This document shows, in pieces, positions 28,001-40,525 of a stretch of DNA of 64,000 bases. Under the pieces are notes generated by a model that was given only the letters and a program-made list of their open reading frames with translations, had not been told where the DNA came from and made no database searches. The DNA is from Daphnia carinata. Taxonomy: Eukaryota > Arthropoda > Branchiopoda > Diplostraca > Daphniidae. Location of the stretch: the NCBI RefSeq assembly GCF_022539665.2, contig NC_081331.1:2266501-2330500 (forward strand), written 5' to 3'. Position numbers and translations under genes: made by a program. Every line of letters starts with the position of its first letter. Position 1 is the first letter of the stretch.

Positions 28001-31000
28001 CCTTAATCAGCTCTGGGCAGTCAGGAACTAGCCTTTTTTTCTGGTTTCTAAGACGTTTGTTAAACAAACAAGAAAGGAAAACTCGAAGAAAAAACGCAGC
28101 ATCGTACCAGTATAAAATCAGAAAATTACGTACGCAGAGTTGCACACACGCAAGTTAAATGAAAAAGAATCTAAACAGCCATAGTTTTCAATCAGAGAAC
28201 CAAACGAGAAACACATTTTTTTTTGTGGCTGAATTGACGGACAAATAAAAAGGTCAACAGGCCAGCGGGTTCGTTTTGTCATTCGTTGTATTGATGATAG
28301 ACAAAAGAAGAGGTCGATTCCGCATGAGCCAAGTCATCGCGTGTGTTGTTCATGTCGAGAAAAAAGAAAAAGGGATTTTTCACATGTAACAAACAAACCT
28401 TGTTCAAGGTTGGATATGTATAATGTAGACTGACGAAAGGCTGACGGACTCTTTTGAGTCGAGCAATTTACTAGTCAGTCTTTGAAAAAAAAAAAAATCA
28501 AAAGAAAGCAACAGAAAAAATTATGATGACAGGTCTGCCGGGGCAGCCCGTCCACACAACCCCATCATCTGCCATGTTTTTTTTGTTTGTTTTTTTCTCA
28601 TTTATTTTTTGAAATAAGAAGAATCTTCTCATAGAAAGACATGGCAAAATAAAAGGGACAAGAGCTGACGAGGCTGCAAAAGGAATACGTTCTGTACATG
28701 TTGACATAGTTGTCAGTTAGAAAATGATTACAAGAAAAGGACGCGAGCTCTTTCATGTGGAAACGGATGAGACGGCCAACATTTCCCCCATCTCCACTTG
28801 TAAGCCGATTTCCACGACTGTAACTATTGCTTTTTCTTTTTGATTTCTGGAAAGAGGGAATCACTGGTAGAGCGTTCGTTATCGTCAAATGTACCATATC
28901 TTAACAAAAATCAGAAATCTCGATTTGGAACGTGCCTTTGCTCGATGTACGTTGCCCAGTCGATAATAGATTCACTGTGACGATGTACAAACATCATCAT
29001 AGACTGGTGGATGACCTCTTTATTTTGTAATGCGATTATCTTACGGGGATAACGCTGCACCCTATTTGTCCCAGACTGACTGATCGGGCAATAAACCAAA
29101 AAGAAGTTGGGCAGTGTTCCAGACCATTAACTTTTTCTTTTATTCTCTCCTACATGTACGAAAAAGAAAAACTAGTACATGAAAATGATTTCACCTGCGT
29201 GCTCCGTTTTGGCAATTTATTCATTGAAAATTATTCAAGAAAGTCGTGCAACAAGTTCTTTCCCCCGTTTTTCAACGAAAGAGCCCAATTTTCTTTTCAG
29301 TTCCACAATTGCTGGAAAATGAGAGCTGCTGAGATTGCTCAATTGAAAGAAACCAATCGGAAGAATTTTTCTCTTACAGATGTTAAAGAAAAAAGGTTTC
29401 CATGTTACTCGGACTGCTCCGCTCTGATGCTCTCATAACAGATGACTTTGTCCCCACCCATTTTTTCTATGTCCCTCTTCACGCACGGGGCAACCCCTCC
29501 TCCAATGTGTCACATAACCGCATTTCGCCACACATATACAAAACTATGCGACGACCCTGTATATATATATACAATCCAAACACATCCATATATATAGACA
29601 TGAATATGGATGCTGGAGAAAAGAATGACTCTTGCAACTTCTCATGGCTAGTGCTCTACGGAGGGGAAAAGGGCGTGACTGGTAGTGACCTAACCAGCTG
29701 ACCTGCCAACTCTCTGCATTTGAGTAATAAATACACGCATGTAGCCATGACCCCCTCAATGTGTAAAATTCTATTTTCCCTTCAAGTCTGCGAAGTCTAA
29801 AGGAGCTATTGTCCATGGTTAAACAATCGTAAGAGCAACAGCCGGTTTCGACCATTTTTCATGATGGAATCTCTCGGTGAACGAAACCCTTTATTCCATC
29901 TGTGAAGAGTTCATATCAAATTACACAGTGAAATTGTTTTGACGGATATGGAACGTTTTGATCTGCAAGAATTCGTGCAAGCCAAACAATGGAATTCTCT
30001 GCTGGTTTCTGGTCCCTTTTTAAACTGCGTTTGATTCGTGAATAAGGTAAACGCACACGCAGTTATGATTCGCATTCCTTTTTCCTCGTAGCAAAAAAAA
30101 AAAAGAGTTATACTTCTGTCTAAGTTTGCATGTCAGTGATTTTGAAAGTCGACTATGTGTGTATTACACCGAAAGAAAACGGCTGATGAAGGTGGACACG
30201 GCGTCGGAATTACCATCGCTCACGCTCGTTATTTATTACTGTTATTAAGACTCGAGATGGAAAACGTTCAAACGACCATCACCTCAGGCGATGGCCATTT
30301 CTTTTATTCAATGCGAAACCCGAAGGGGGAGAGAAAAAAAAATATTCACGCAATGATCGCCAAGTAGCTGATTAGAGCAAGTAACAAGTAGGCGTCGTTG
30401 TACACTAGCGATCCAGTTAACTATGATACGAGATTGCACAGTAAGAAAAAAAAAATATGAAATTGTTATCGACAGGATTTCAATTAGTTTCAGCTATATC
30501 CGTCAGAAAGAGGTTTAAAAAAAATTTCTTTCTATTTTTCTGAACCGCCGCCGTTAGAGTAAAGGAGTCCGTTCAATGACGTCGACGACCGCACCGCCAT
30601 ATTGTATATTGTTATTGAGTTGGAAGTCACGGACATGTGAGAGAGAGATATAGCCGCCTTGTCTGTGAATGTATTGTAAAGCCTTACATGTTATGGTATG
30701 CATTTAAGCCGCGGAAGAACTTTTTAACGGCCAGTAAACTCCGTCTACAATTATAGTATTTGTGATGCTCTCTCTCTCTCTCTCTCTCTTATACACAACA
30801 ACTGCTACCACTATACCCACACTATATACACAGCCCTTGATGACTATACCAAGAGCAATAACAGGCGCAGCGTATAGTCCACGCCTGGCAAAATTATTTC
30901 AATGGCCCTGTATTTTTTTTGAAGGTTTTTTTCCTTCCACCAAAGAGACATTTTCATGTGCGTCAGTTCACCTCAAAATGACTGCCTTCTTCTTCGTAGA

Positions 31001-34000
31001 AGAAGTAAAAAAAAAAGTAATAATAATAATAAGAAAGAGGGAAAAAAAAACATGGAACAAAAGCAAGTGGACTGTTGAGACTATCATAAACAGGCCATTG
31101 CACACAGCACGTTTCGAGTTCTTCTCATGGTGGTGCATAATGTTATACTTGTCGGTTGATGATGGGGCTGTTGGCGGCTTTGGGGCACTTGTGTGGGCGT
31201 GTAAATAGTACGGAGAACACACTAGGCCAGGCACAGCAGCAGCAGCGCACAAGAAAACAAATGAGCGAATAAGCCATTCCCAGTCTTGTTACATGATGCC
31301 TTATGAGGTACTTAAGAACGCTCGGCCAGCAATAAACATTCAACAACAACAAAAAAAAATAGAGAAGAAATGAAGAATATTATACTGGAACTGCTTATTG
31401 TTTGTGGGTTTCTGAAGACTTGGTTAAGAATTTTTTTTTTATAGTTCGCATTTTTTGGAGAAAAAAAAACAGTCCAGCAAAATAAATAGCGGAATGCTGA
31501 GGGGCGTGGTCGACATGTGCCCAGGAAGAAACTCAAAGATGCTGATGACCATATCGTCGTTGATTTCAAAGCCTGAACTGTACAGTTTTTCAAAGAGTTT
31601 TGACTCGACCTTCGTGGTTTTGTTTTGGGTCAAACTGGAACGAATGCGACACGAGACGTTTCCACGTGTCCCGGGCGGTTCGTCGTCGTGTTGTCACATT
31701 TCGACTTAATGAGCTTGACAAAACGCGACGCCCCCTTTTACCTCTTTAGACGGCGGCAGACTTTTCAGTGACAACAACGAGTTCTCTCGTTTCCATCTAT
31801 CCCTACACCTCCCCCCCGCTTGGCCAACCCTCCTCTCTTTCAACTTTGTGTTCCTTTCGAAACAGTTCGCCCTATTTTTTTTTTTTTTTAGTTGTACGCT
31901 TCTGGTTAATGAACTTTTTTCTTTGTTTTGCTTGTGCGGAAAACAATTGACCAGCCCGTACTCGGAAGTTCTTACAGGCAAATGATGAGGATGCGTGCCG
32001 GAAGAAGAAGACCGGCGCGCGCATCCGTACACCGCAGACAACAAAACGCCCCTCCCTCATCATGTGGTGCAGATATGTATATATAAGATCGTTTCTGTAT
32101 TCTACGCGCTTTGAAACCGAAAAAGAAGAGCTGATGAGTCTCGACTAACGATCTCCAACCAACTCCGCCCATTTTCATTCCCAATCACCGCATCGCGCGG
32201 ACTGGCTCTCCCTTTTTTTTTCCCTTTTATAGTACATAGGGATATACTTGAATGTTAGTGCGTAAGTAGAACAAAAAATCTACGTACCCCCTCCTTCTTT
32301 GTCGCTATTCTTTTGTTTTTAGGCGGAGGGGGGGGGGTTAGTTTAAAATTCAATTCACTAAGAATATTCATTTCAACGGTCAATAGACAAGGATTCATAG
32401 GTGCGCATTAAGCATGGGCCTAATTAGAATAGGGTATACATAAGGCCGACAAAGTTAATTAGTAAGTCAGATGTAATAGTCAGTGAAACTGTTGTTGTAT
32501 GTGGAATTACGCTCACCGTATCATTTCGACTTTCCATACGTTTTCGCTAATTATCGATAAGGTTTTGACGGACACTGCCCATGTATAGAAATATGGCCCA
32601 CTAAAACAAATTTGCAGCTGATAGAAATTCGAACCATGTCCTCGACAAAAAATCGTAAACCGCGAATCATTTGTCGCCTTCCGTGTTGTACAAGAGGGAG
32701 GGGATAAAAAAGAAACAACCGTTGGGTGGATTGATGCCGTATTTTGTTGGTGTCTATGCGTGTATACGTATTTGTATAGATTTATACACGTTGTAGACTG
32801 CTGCACACGTCTACAATAATAACTATGAATAAAGGAGAGAGATACAGAGGGGGGAGGGTGTGCGTATGCGTGGGAGTGCGCTGCCAACACACAAAACACA
32901 CGAGCTCTATTATCTAATATATATATTATATGTGTGCTGCTGGTTATTTGTCGATCAAACACGCAGTTGGGTGGGGGTGTGGATGGGCGGGAGGGACGGA
33001 GCTGCTGTCGGTGGCGGCTCGTGTTTCTTTCCTGGCAGCTCTGTACTCACTAATAACAATAATGATAATAAAATGATGTCGGTGCCTATGGAAGAGCTCG
33101 TGCTCTCAGTGCATAACACAAGGATAAACATCTTTTATCACTCGTTCAAACCGTCAGGCTGAGTGCATCAAAACTCTTTGCATTCAAACGAGAATAAATG
33201 ACCGGGTTTCAATTTACGTTTGGAGCGCAACCCAGCACATCAGTTGTCCATAACAAAAAGAGGGAACACAGATGGGAGATCGTTGACGTAAGAACTGCTA
33301 TAATGCAAGTAGCAGGAGTGGGTGTTTATTCACTGGATGTTACAGTCAACGTGAACTGGATTCACTCCACATGTACTATTTATTCTTTAAAGTCAACCAA
33401 ATCAATAGTCTTTGACAGCCAAACGTTTACTTTGCTACGTGCTTTTATTTTTTCATGGAATATTTTTTTTTTTTTAATTCAAATTACACAACAAAATGAA
33501 GTAGATTTTACCATTTTGGGGAAAATAAGGTAAAAACATTTGGTGAGGAGCGGCTGGCTGCAAATAGATGATGGCGATTGCCGTGCCGTCGAGGGCGGTT
33601 GTTGTAGGTGAAAGAACTAATGGCCACGTTGGCGCCTGCCCTAAGATGAAAACCCTTCAGTATTTCCTCCTTCATATTACAGTTTCGCCTTTCTCTATAT
33701 ACGCTAAGTCCGTGTATGTATGCTAATAGGCTGGTACGGCGGCGGCTGGAGCGGCGCTGCCGTCCGACAGAGAGACGTATCCAGCGCAATCGATAGATTG
33801 CCCCTATGCCTCTATAGTTCGTTTAGAATAAACGTAAAATGTGTATACACAGAGATTTCTTTCCGTAAAGTGCAAAAGACTAGACAAAATGAGGGGTTTT
33901 TCAGGCGTAGGTAAGTGTGAAAGGCGCCACCTTTCTATTCGAGAAAATCAACTCAAAGCCGCCTACATTTTAACTGGCACTCCGTCCATCCTGTTTGAAA

Positions 34001-34222
34001 TTTTATTTAAAACCACATGTAACAACAACGTAATCGAAATTAAATAGTGTATTGATGTATCTGGCTTACGTTATAAACCACATCTAATTAATCTGAGCTG
34101 TGTATCCATAGTTTTCTTTATTTGATCGGATGTAGCAGCGCGGGGAGAAAACAAATCAGCCGGAAACGCCCGTCTTCGTACGTTGTAAAAGAACACAAAG
34201 AAATTGAATAGAGAATAGACTT
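22030..34222. other. Intergenic, no gene seen
   Basis: No supported coding, RNA or mobile feature. It contains a G run (23341-23358), a C run (26876-26890), a (TC)n microsatellite (about 30769-30789), ATT-rich triplets near 25260-25275 and 25370-25385, and homopolymers. Open frames of up to 184 codons (25808-26362, minus) have no domain signature and several run through homopolymers. Confidence 0.5.
23341..23358. repeat. 18-base poly(G) run
   Basis: An uninterrupted G tract just after a T-rich stretch. It is a candidate G-quadruplex-forming site and a likely assembly trouble spot. Confidence 0.9.
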
Positions 34223-34520
34223 CAAGCCCTTGTGAAAATTGTTATTTTTTTCATTAAGTCAACCGTTGTGGAAATACACCACTATTTCTGTTGCATAGCG
34301 CTAGCGCTATGGCGTACTGGTGCGTTAGCATTGTATCAAATATTAGGTGTATTTAAAAAACGATTGATTTAATGAAAAAAATAGCAATTTTATCGGCATC
34401 AGCATTCAATTTTGAATATATCATTTGATATTCAACCAATTCCGATGACTATCACTTTTTGTAGAAAAATTTTTTAAGCCCGACTAAATAATAAGCCCGA
34501 CTTTTCTTCAGCCCTGGAAT
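34223..34520. mobile_element. AT-rich MITE-like element, copy 1
   Basis: This block shares long near-identical stretches with 36909-37273. Shared parts are the TGGAAATACACCACTATTTC segment, the GCGCTAGCGCTAT..GCGTACTGG..GCGTTAGCATTG segment, the AATCAGCATTCAATTTT-like segment, GATATTCAACCAATTCCGAT, and a terminal pair of TAAGCCCGAC motifs (34475-34502). The left end lacks the second GTCGGGC pair, so the copy looks truncated. No coding capacity. The small size, AT richness, internal inverted repeats and multiple local copies fit a non-autonomous DNA transposon; the family is not identified. Confidence 0.65.
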
Positions 34521-36908
34521 CAAGGGCTGGAAAACAAAGGAAGATGCATATTTTTTTTCTAATGGTACACTCGCCGTGTGTGTTTGTGTGTACAGAGAAG
34601 GAAAGAGGAGGGAAAAAGGGTCATTTGTGTGTGACTTTGAATTTTAAATGCTTATTTTCAACGTCATTAGAGGACACACAAGTACCTACTGGATGAAGAG
34701 TTGTTTCATTTTAAAAAAGAGGTCAAGTCGTAAAAATGTCTTCATTTTCCTCACATTCTCTCGCTCTGTTAGTCCATTGTGAACGAAGGGGAAGCCGCGA
34801 GAACAACGGTGATCTAGTTTCCAGCTGCGAAAATGGAGACATTTTGTACAAAACTTATCGTCCTCTAATGTTATGGAGAGGGGAGAAAAAACCAATAGAA
34901 GCGCGGGTCTTTGAAAAGGCAATTGGGTTTTTGGCAAATTCTCTTTCTCTCTCCCTCCTTATGTACATCGCATAATGTGACCATTTTTCGACCACACACT
35001 CATTCCAAATGTTTCTATTCCTCGCCGCACCAAGTTCGCGGTCGGAACTTTTTTTTTTCTTTCACTTATTCAACCAAGGCGGTCGGCTCTTGTCATCATG
35101 TTGTTGTGCAACGACCTTTTCTACGTACATGAGCCGATTCCGGAAGTCATTGGGCCGCCCAAACGATGGCCAAAGCAAAGGGCACATAGGCACAGCGAAA
35201 AAGAAGAAACTAGAAACCGGAAAGGAAGTTTTCAAAGCCTTTTCTTATTTTATCCTCTTTCTTTCTCTCTCCCTATTGTGTGTTTTCCTTGTGCGTTGGC
35301 CAAAGGCCCTACATGCGCGTGCGCGGCTCTTCTAGTCCGCTATTATTTACTTTGTCGGAACTTAAATGGATCTGTCGGAAAATGCAATATCAATAAAAAT
35401 TCTAGCGAAAGGCACTTTTTGTATGTGCTGCAGCAGTAAAAAGGAATCAAAGTCAGCACAACTCAGAGTGCTGATCGACTTTGTTAGAGGCTTAACAAAA
35501 AATGTGAATGTGTGCTGTGTCTTGTCGTCGGACTCCGCCCTGCCACTGACCATCCATAAGAGAGGCTTCTTTTGTTGTCATATGTTACACAGTGCCTTGT
35601 ATAACAAGGCCATTGCCCTCACAGATCGGTCGTTTGCTACTGCAGCAAGTCTTCGCTAGAGGAACATTTTTATGATCCATCAATTGAGAGAAGAAGACAG
35701 GCCACAGAGCCCCAAGTGGCAACCTAGGCACCGCAAACATTAAACACAGGCAATGCCATCAGCTTTGCCAAAAAAAAAAATGGGAACTTACAAGACAAAT
35801 GACCAGTAGAAGCCCTTCTTGTACGATCAGTTGGTGAACCTGGGCAACATAATTTCGCCCAGGTTTTTTTCTTTCTTCGAAACAACCATATCGTGTGTGC
35901 GGCAAAATCCACTTGGGGTCGAAATATGTCAGCTCGATCTGACCACACAGGATCCATTAAGGTGATGAGCCTTTTCAGAGTCGTTTGAAACATATCAACC
36001 AAAAATGCTTGTCAGAAACCTAATGCCACCGGCTATCATTGTGGATCGTTAAAATTCTTTCGAGGTTTTCGTTGGCCAGTAGAGAACAGGTTCTATATTT
36101 ACACATTTTTGCTCTACATGGCGTGCAACATACGGTAGCTGCTGCCAATTTTCACTTCATTCACATTGTTGCTGGTTCCCATCACGTCGATGATGAATGA
36201 TTTGCTAAGACGCGCTTGTTCAGTCAAGAATCAATTCTAAAAAAATGAGATTCACGATAAAAAGGAAAAAAAATAAGAAACATCGACTTGAGCGATTGGA
36301 ATAAATTACGATGCGCGTTTGCGTTATATCATGGCGCGCGCCAGGTCAAAAAGACTGATTGTCCAGTATAACGTAGTAAGATTGGCCCACCTATTCACAT
36401 ACCGTAAGATTATCTGAATTTAATTGAGCAGTGCTGCTACTGGGGGTGCGCGCAGAGGTGTGTTATTATCGAAGCATCGCGTGATCAGCACATCACACAG
36501 TGCATTGTCTTCTTCATCGATCTGTTCCAAGACACACTGTCTACACATTATTACTGCGTAAGAAAAATCAAATCATTTCAAATCAACTTTTTGCTCCGTG
36601 CGATTAGACTTTTCTTTCGATTCTTGTTTCCTTTCTCTGTTGCAACAGGTCACCGAAGAGCCGGGAGCACTTATTGAAAATGATTCAAATGATAAATGCG
36701 TGTGGAGAATAAAGAACAAGACAACTACTGCCCCTTTTTATCCTGAAAAAATTTCTTTAAATTCGAAATGTGAATCAATAAAAGTTAGGAACTAGTGCGT
36801 TCCTCACGGCGCACTGACAGAGCAAAGTGTAATTATGAATATTTACGGTTGAGGTAAATCAAGACATTATCCATAATCTAATGAACGTAAATAACGAAAA
36901 AATAAGAA
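34521..36908. other. Intergenic, no gene seen
   Basis: A stretch of ordinary AT-rich intergenic DNA between two MITE-like copies. No domain-bearing ORF, splice-paired exon or RNA gene was recognised. Open frames of 80-113 codons around 34911-35659 overlap one another in different frames and carry no motif. Confidence 0.45.
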
Positions 36909-37273
36909 AAGTCGGGCTTATTATTTAGTCGGGCTTAAAAATGTTTTCTGCAAAAACTGACAGTCATCGGAATTGGTTGAATATCAAAAAGTATACCCAC
37001 AATTGAATGCTGATTCCGAGAAAATTGTTATTTTTTTCACTAAATCAACCATTGTGGAAATACACCACTATTTCTGCTGCATAGTGCTAGCGCTATAGCG
37101 TACTGGCGCGCTAGCATTGTCAAATATTAGGTGTATTAAAAAAAACGATTAACCTAATGAAATAATTGCAATTTCCTCGGAATCAGCATTCAATTTTTGG
37201 GTATATCCTTTGATATTCAACCAATTCCGATAACTGTCTGTTTTTGCTGGAAAAAATTTTATGCCCGAATAAT
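36909..37273. mobile_element. AT-rich palindromic MITE-like element, copy 2 (most complete)
   Basis: The left end reads AAGTCGGGCTTA..TAGTCGGGCTTAA, followed by GACAGTCATCGGAATTGGTT. The right part carries the reverse complement (AACCAATTCCGATAACTGTC, then TTATGCCCGAA). Between them, ATTGAATGCTGATTCCGAG on the left mirrors CTCGGAATCAGCATTCAAT on the right. Long inverted ends around a short unpaired centre with the GCGCTAGC..GCGTACTGGCGCGCTAG segment are typical of foldback or MITE elements. No transposase is present, so any mobility would be in trans. Confidence 0.75.
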
Positions 37274-37275
37274 TA

Positions 37276-37425
37276 AGGCCAAGCGCTATGCATCAGAAAT
37301 ATTCCTTGAGTGTATCTACAGAATTAACTAGAAACTGACCGGTAGATGGCGATAGCAATAATACAGAGAAAAAACTTTATTTTTTTTTTTTTTTTTTGGG
37401 GGGGGGGGTAAAAGGGATTGCCATA
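37276..37425. mobile_element. Transposon remnant tail, direct copy of 44210-44384
   Basis: This segment runs in the same order as 44210-44384: CCAAGCG, an AGAATTAACTAGAAA..TGACCGGTAGATGGCGATAG block, an A/T run, then G run and GTAAAA(C/G)GG..GCCAT. It also contains a T-then-G homopolymer junction (about 37380-37407). The final motif GTAAAAGGGATTGCCAT resembles the palindrome end motif of 39131-39149, suggesting a related element terminus. Confidence 0.6.
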
Positions 37426-37439
37426 GGCCTTCTCAGAAA

Positions 37440-38905
37440 AAGTCGGGCTTATTTTGCTTGTCGGGCTTAAAAAATTTTTCGTGATCAGCGATCAATTTCG
37501 AATCGGAACACTGTATTTTTAACGAAATCTAGAATTTGACGAAAATTGAAAAAGTAAGAAGGCTATAGCCTTCTCACTTTTTCATTTTTGGCCAAATTTT
37601 AAATTTGGCTTAACATACATGATTTCGATGCAGAATGGAATGCTAATCACGAATATAAAGTTCATTGTTTAATTAACCTTGTAGTTTTTGAAATAAACAC
37701 AAAAAACAGAAGGCCGGGCCTATTTTATCGGGCTAAACATTTTTTCCTGTTAAAAAAATAATATCACTAAATAGAGATAACTATATATGCTTTTGATTCA
37801 AAATTAACCAAAAAAAACGAAAATGGAAGTTGCATTTATGTAGAGTTTATAGTTTTGAGCAATCTAAATTATATAATTGAGTGCGAATCGAAAACATTTA
37901 TAGCGCGCCAGTACGCTACAGCTCTAGCGTGACACATCAAACTTCTTTGATTATTGAAAAACTATAAGCTCTACGTAACAACAAATTTCATTATCGTGTT
38001 CCTTGTTAAATTTTGAATCAGAATCATGTATAGTTATCTAGATTTAATGATATTATTTTTTAATAGGGCAAAATTTAAGCCCGACAAAATAAGCCCGACT
38101 TTTTGTTTTTTACGGTTAATTCAAAAACTAGAAGCGTAATATAAAAATATACCCCATTTTCGTGATCAGCGATCAATTTCGAATCAAAATAATTTGTTTT
38201 TAACCAAATCTCGAAAAAAATTTGACGAAAAATTGAATGTGTGATTGAATTATGATCAAAATAATTATAGCGCAATACTGCGCTATCATAATAGCTATTG
38301 CGCACCTATCCTTATACTTTAGACTACTCAAAAACCGTAAATTTTACGTAAAAACTAAGTTCATTTTCGTGATCCTTGTTAAATTTTGAATCTAAATCGT
38401 GGATATTGTTGCTTATTGTTAATAAAAACTTTAAAAAAAAAAGTCGGGCTTATATTGTCGGGCTTATTTTGTCGGCCTTAAAATTTTTTCCTATTAAAAA
38501 ATAATACTATTAAATCTAGATAACTATATATGATTTTGATTTGAAATTAAGCAAAGAAAAACGAAAATGGAATTTGTTTTCAATCAGTATCACATATAGT
38601 TATCTAGATTTAATGATATTAGTTTTTAATGGAATGCTCAAAATCACGAATATATGGCCAAATTTCAAATTTGGCTTAAAATACATGATTTCGATGCAGA
38701 ATGGAATGCTAATCACGAATATATGGTTCATTTTTTAACTGGTCTTATAGTTTTTGAAATAAACACAAAAAACAGCAGGCCAGGCCTATTTTATCGGGCT
38801 AAATATTTTTTCCTATCATTAAATAGAGATAACTATATATGCTTTTGACTCAAAATTAACCAAGGAACACGAATATAGATGTTGTTTTTATGAAGGGTTT
38901 ATAGT
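37440..38905. mobile_element. Nested cluster of AT-rich palindromic elements with GTCGGGCTTA motifs
   Basis: GTCGGGCTTA or its complement recurs, with divergence, at about 37440-37470, 37708-37740, 38077-38101, 38442-38482 and 38775-38803, in both orientations. The 37708-38105 part is itself an inverted repeat (AATAATATCACTAAATAGAGATAACTAT near its left mirrors TAGTTATCTAGATTTAATGATATTA near its right). A perfect-looking core hairpin, AGAAGGCTATAGCCTTCT, lies at about 37556-37575. The GTGATCAGCGATCAATTTCG block occurs at 37480 and again at about 38161. No ORF of note; the structure suggests repeated insertion of related non-autonomous elements into each other. Confidence 0.65.
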
Positions 38906-39130
38906 TCTTGAGTAATCTAAAATATAAAATTAGATGCGAATAATAGCGCTATAACGTACTGGATAAATAAACGACTTTCTGCGCTAGCATTGTGCGACTT
39001 TCTGCTGTATCGCGCTAGCGCCATAACGTACTGGCGCGCTAGCATTGTGTCAATTATTCGTTGTATTTCAAAGACGATTAACTTAATGAAAAAATAGCAA
39101 TATTCCGGTAAATATGGCAATCCGTTTTAT
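38906..39130. mobile_element. Left half of an element split by the giant palindrome
   Basis: It contains two GCGCTA../GTACTGG..GCTAG-type segments, then ACGATTAACTTAATGAAAAAATAGCAAT, matching the copy at about 37146-37170. Its expected continuation (..TTGATATTCAACCAATTCCGAT) reappears right of the palindrome at about 44155-44176, so this element was interrupted by the insertion. A copy of the end motif ATGGCAATCCGTTTTA lies at about 39114-39129, just outside the palindrome. Confidence 0.65.
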
Positions 39131-39344
39131 ATGGCAATCCGTTTTACATAAAAAAAAAAAAAAAAAATTCGCCAAAAAAAAAAAAAAAAAAAATCACACT
39201 TTTTTCTTTTTTTCCGACACGTAGCCATCTACCGCTCAGACTCATTATTACTGGCGTAGGCAATTTCAGTCCATTGGATGCCATTCGCAGTTAGTTCAGT
39301 AGCGTGGATGGAGAATAACGCGTGGCTGGAGGAACAATTGAAAA

Positions 39345-40076
39345 ATGGATAAGATAATACAACAAAAGGATGGTAATTATAAACATTATTTTATTTGTTT
39401 TGAATTATTAATTATTGTTTATTAGATCAAATTATGGACCTGCAGGCTCAATTATTGCAACAGCACAAAATATTAGATAACAGCAAAGCTGAGGATGGTA
39501 AGGCTTAATACATAATGATTCTATTTATTTGCTTTTATTCATTTGTGTTTTGTAGCTCAAAGGTTGAGTCTACAAGCTCAGCTAGGGGAAAAGAACAAAT
39601 TGGAACAGAACAGTTTCCAAACAGTGAAGGAGGTTTTTCCAAACTCAAATCTAACTGAACATGAGGATGAATTGGCATTAGGCAAACACAGTCAGGTACC
39701 TAAACTTTTCAAATAAGAATTCAAAATAAGTATAGAATTTTAACAAACAATTATTTATTGTTTAGTTATTCAGTCTACCACCTGACAGTGTGTTAAATTT
39801 AAATTCTGTTAGTGCTGCACAAAAAGAATTGTTAGTAATAAGCCCATGCAGTGAAGGAAGTGAACAATTGTGGGACCGTATTTGGGCCGAAAATGGGTGT
39901 GGTACGGAAACCAAGATATGGCACAAGTTCAACATGAAACATGGATTAGGTACTTTTCGGTTTTATGTCTATTGAAAAAGTATTTTTAATGCTATTATTT
40001 TGCATTCACAGAATTTAATGGGGGATCAAATCAAGTCTGGAAGTGTTACAGGATGGAAGAGTCAGCCTACAGATGA
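39345..40076 (+). CDS. Coiled-coil ORF in the left arm, five putative exons, unknown function
   Basis: Putative exons 39345-39372, 39426-39497, 39556-39695, 39766-39949 and 40012-40076 have GT..AG borders, introns of about 53-70 bp and compatible phases, giving about 162 residues. The N-terminal part is Gln/Leu-rich and coiled-coil-like (repeated LQAQL motifs). The middle has a Glu/Asp-rich segment and a compact domain-like stretch (SEGSEQLWDRIWAENGCG). I do not recognise the family. An upstream ATG (39308) reads MENNAWLEEQLKNG and stops, out of frame with the main ORF by one base in an A run; the same arrangement is in the right arm, suggesting an inherited lesion. Retained introns point to DNA-level capture of a gene. 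Differences from the right arm are mostly amino-acid changing, so current function is doubtful. Confidence 0.4.
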
Positions 40077-40525
40077 AAAAACACTGAGAGTGCATTACCA
40101 TTAAGGTATGAGGTAAAGTAATAGAGTATGCACATTGTCTAATGAGAAGTACCATCTTGTGTTAATAAATCCAGTACAACAGCAATCCTTTATAGTTCTG
40201 TCACAGCTAGAAACCTCAAATAATTCTGCTTCTCTGTCTAAAGAACAACTTGTCCTTTACGTTCAGAGTGTTGGGGAAACTGGGTACTTAAATGGCCTTA
40301 AAGATGTTTTAATTTTGCTGCCATTGCAGAGATGAACATCATACATGGACTCTTTAGGTATGAAAGGATTTTTCTTCAAATAATTTTGAATTTATGACGA
40401 AGAATTTCTCCTCCTTTTTGCCAACCAGGTCTAATCTAAAAAAAAAATTTTATCCAATAGGAAAGGATTTTCATGTACTGGGAACACAACTATCAACAAT
40501 GCAACATTGTACAGGTGCTAGTTTA

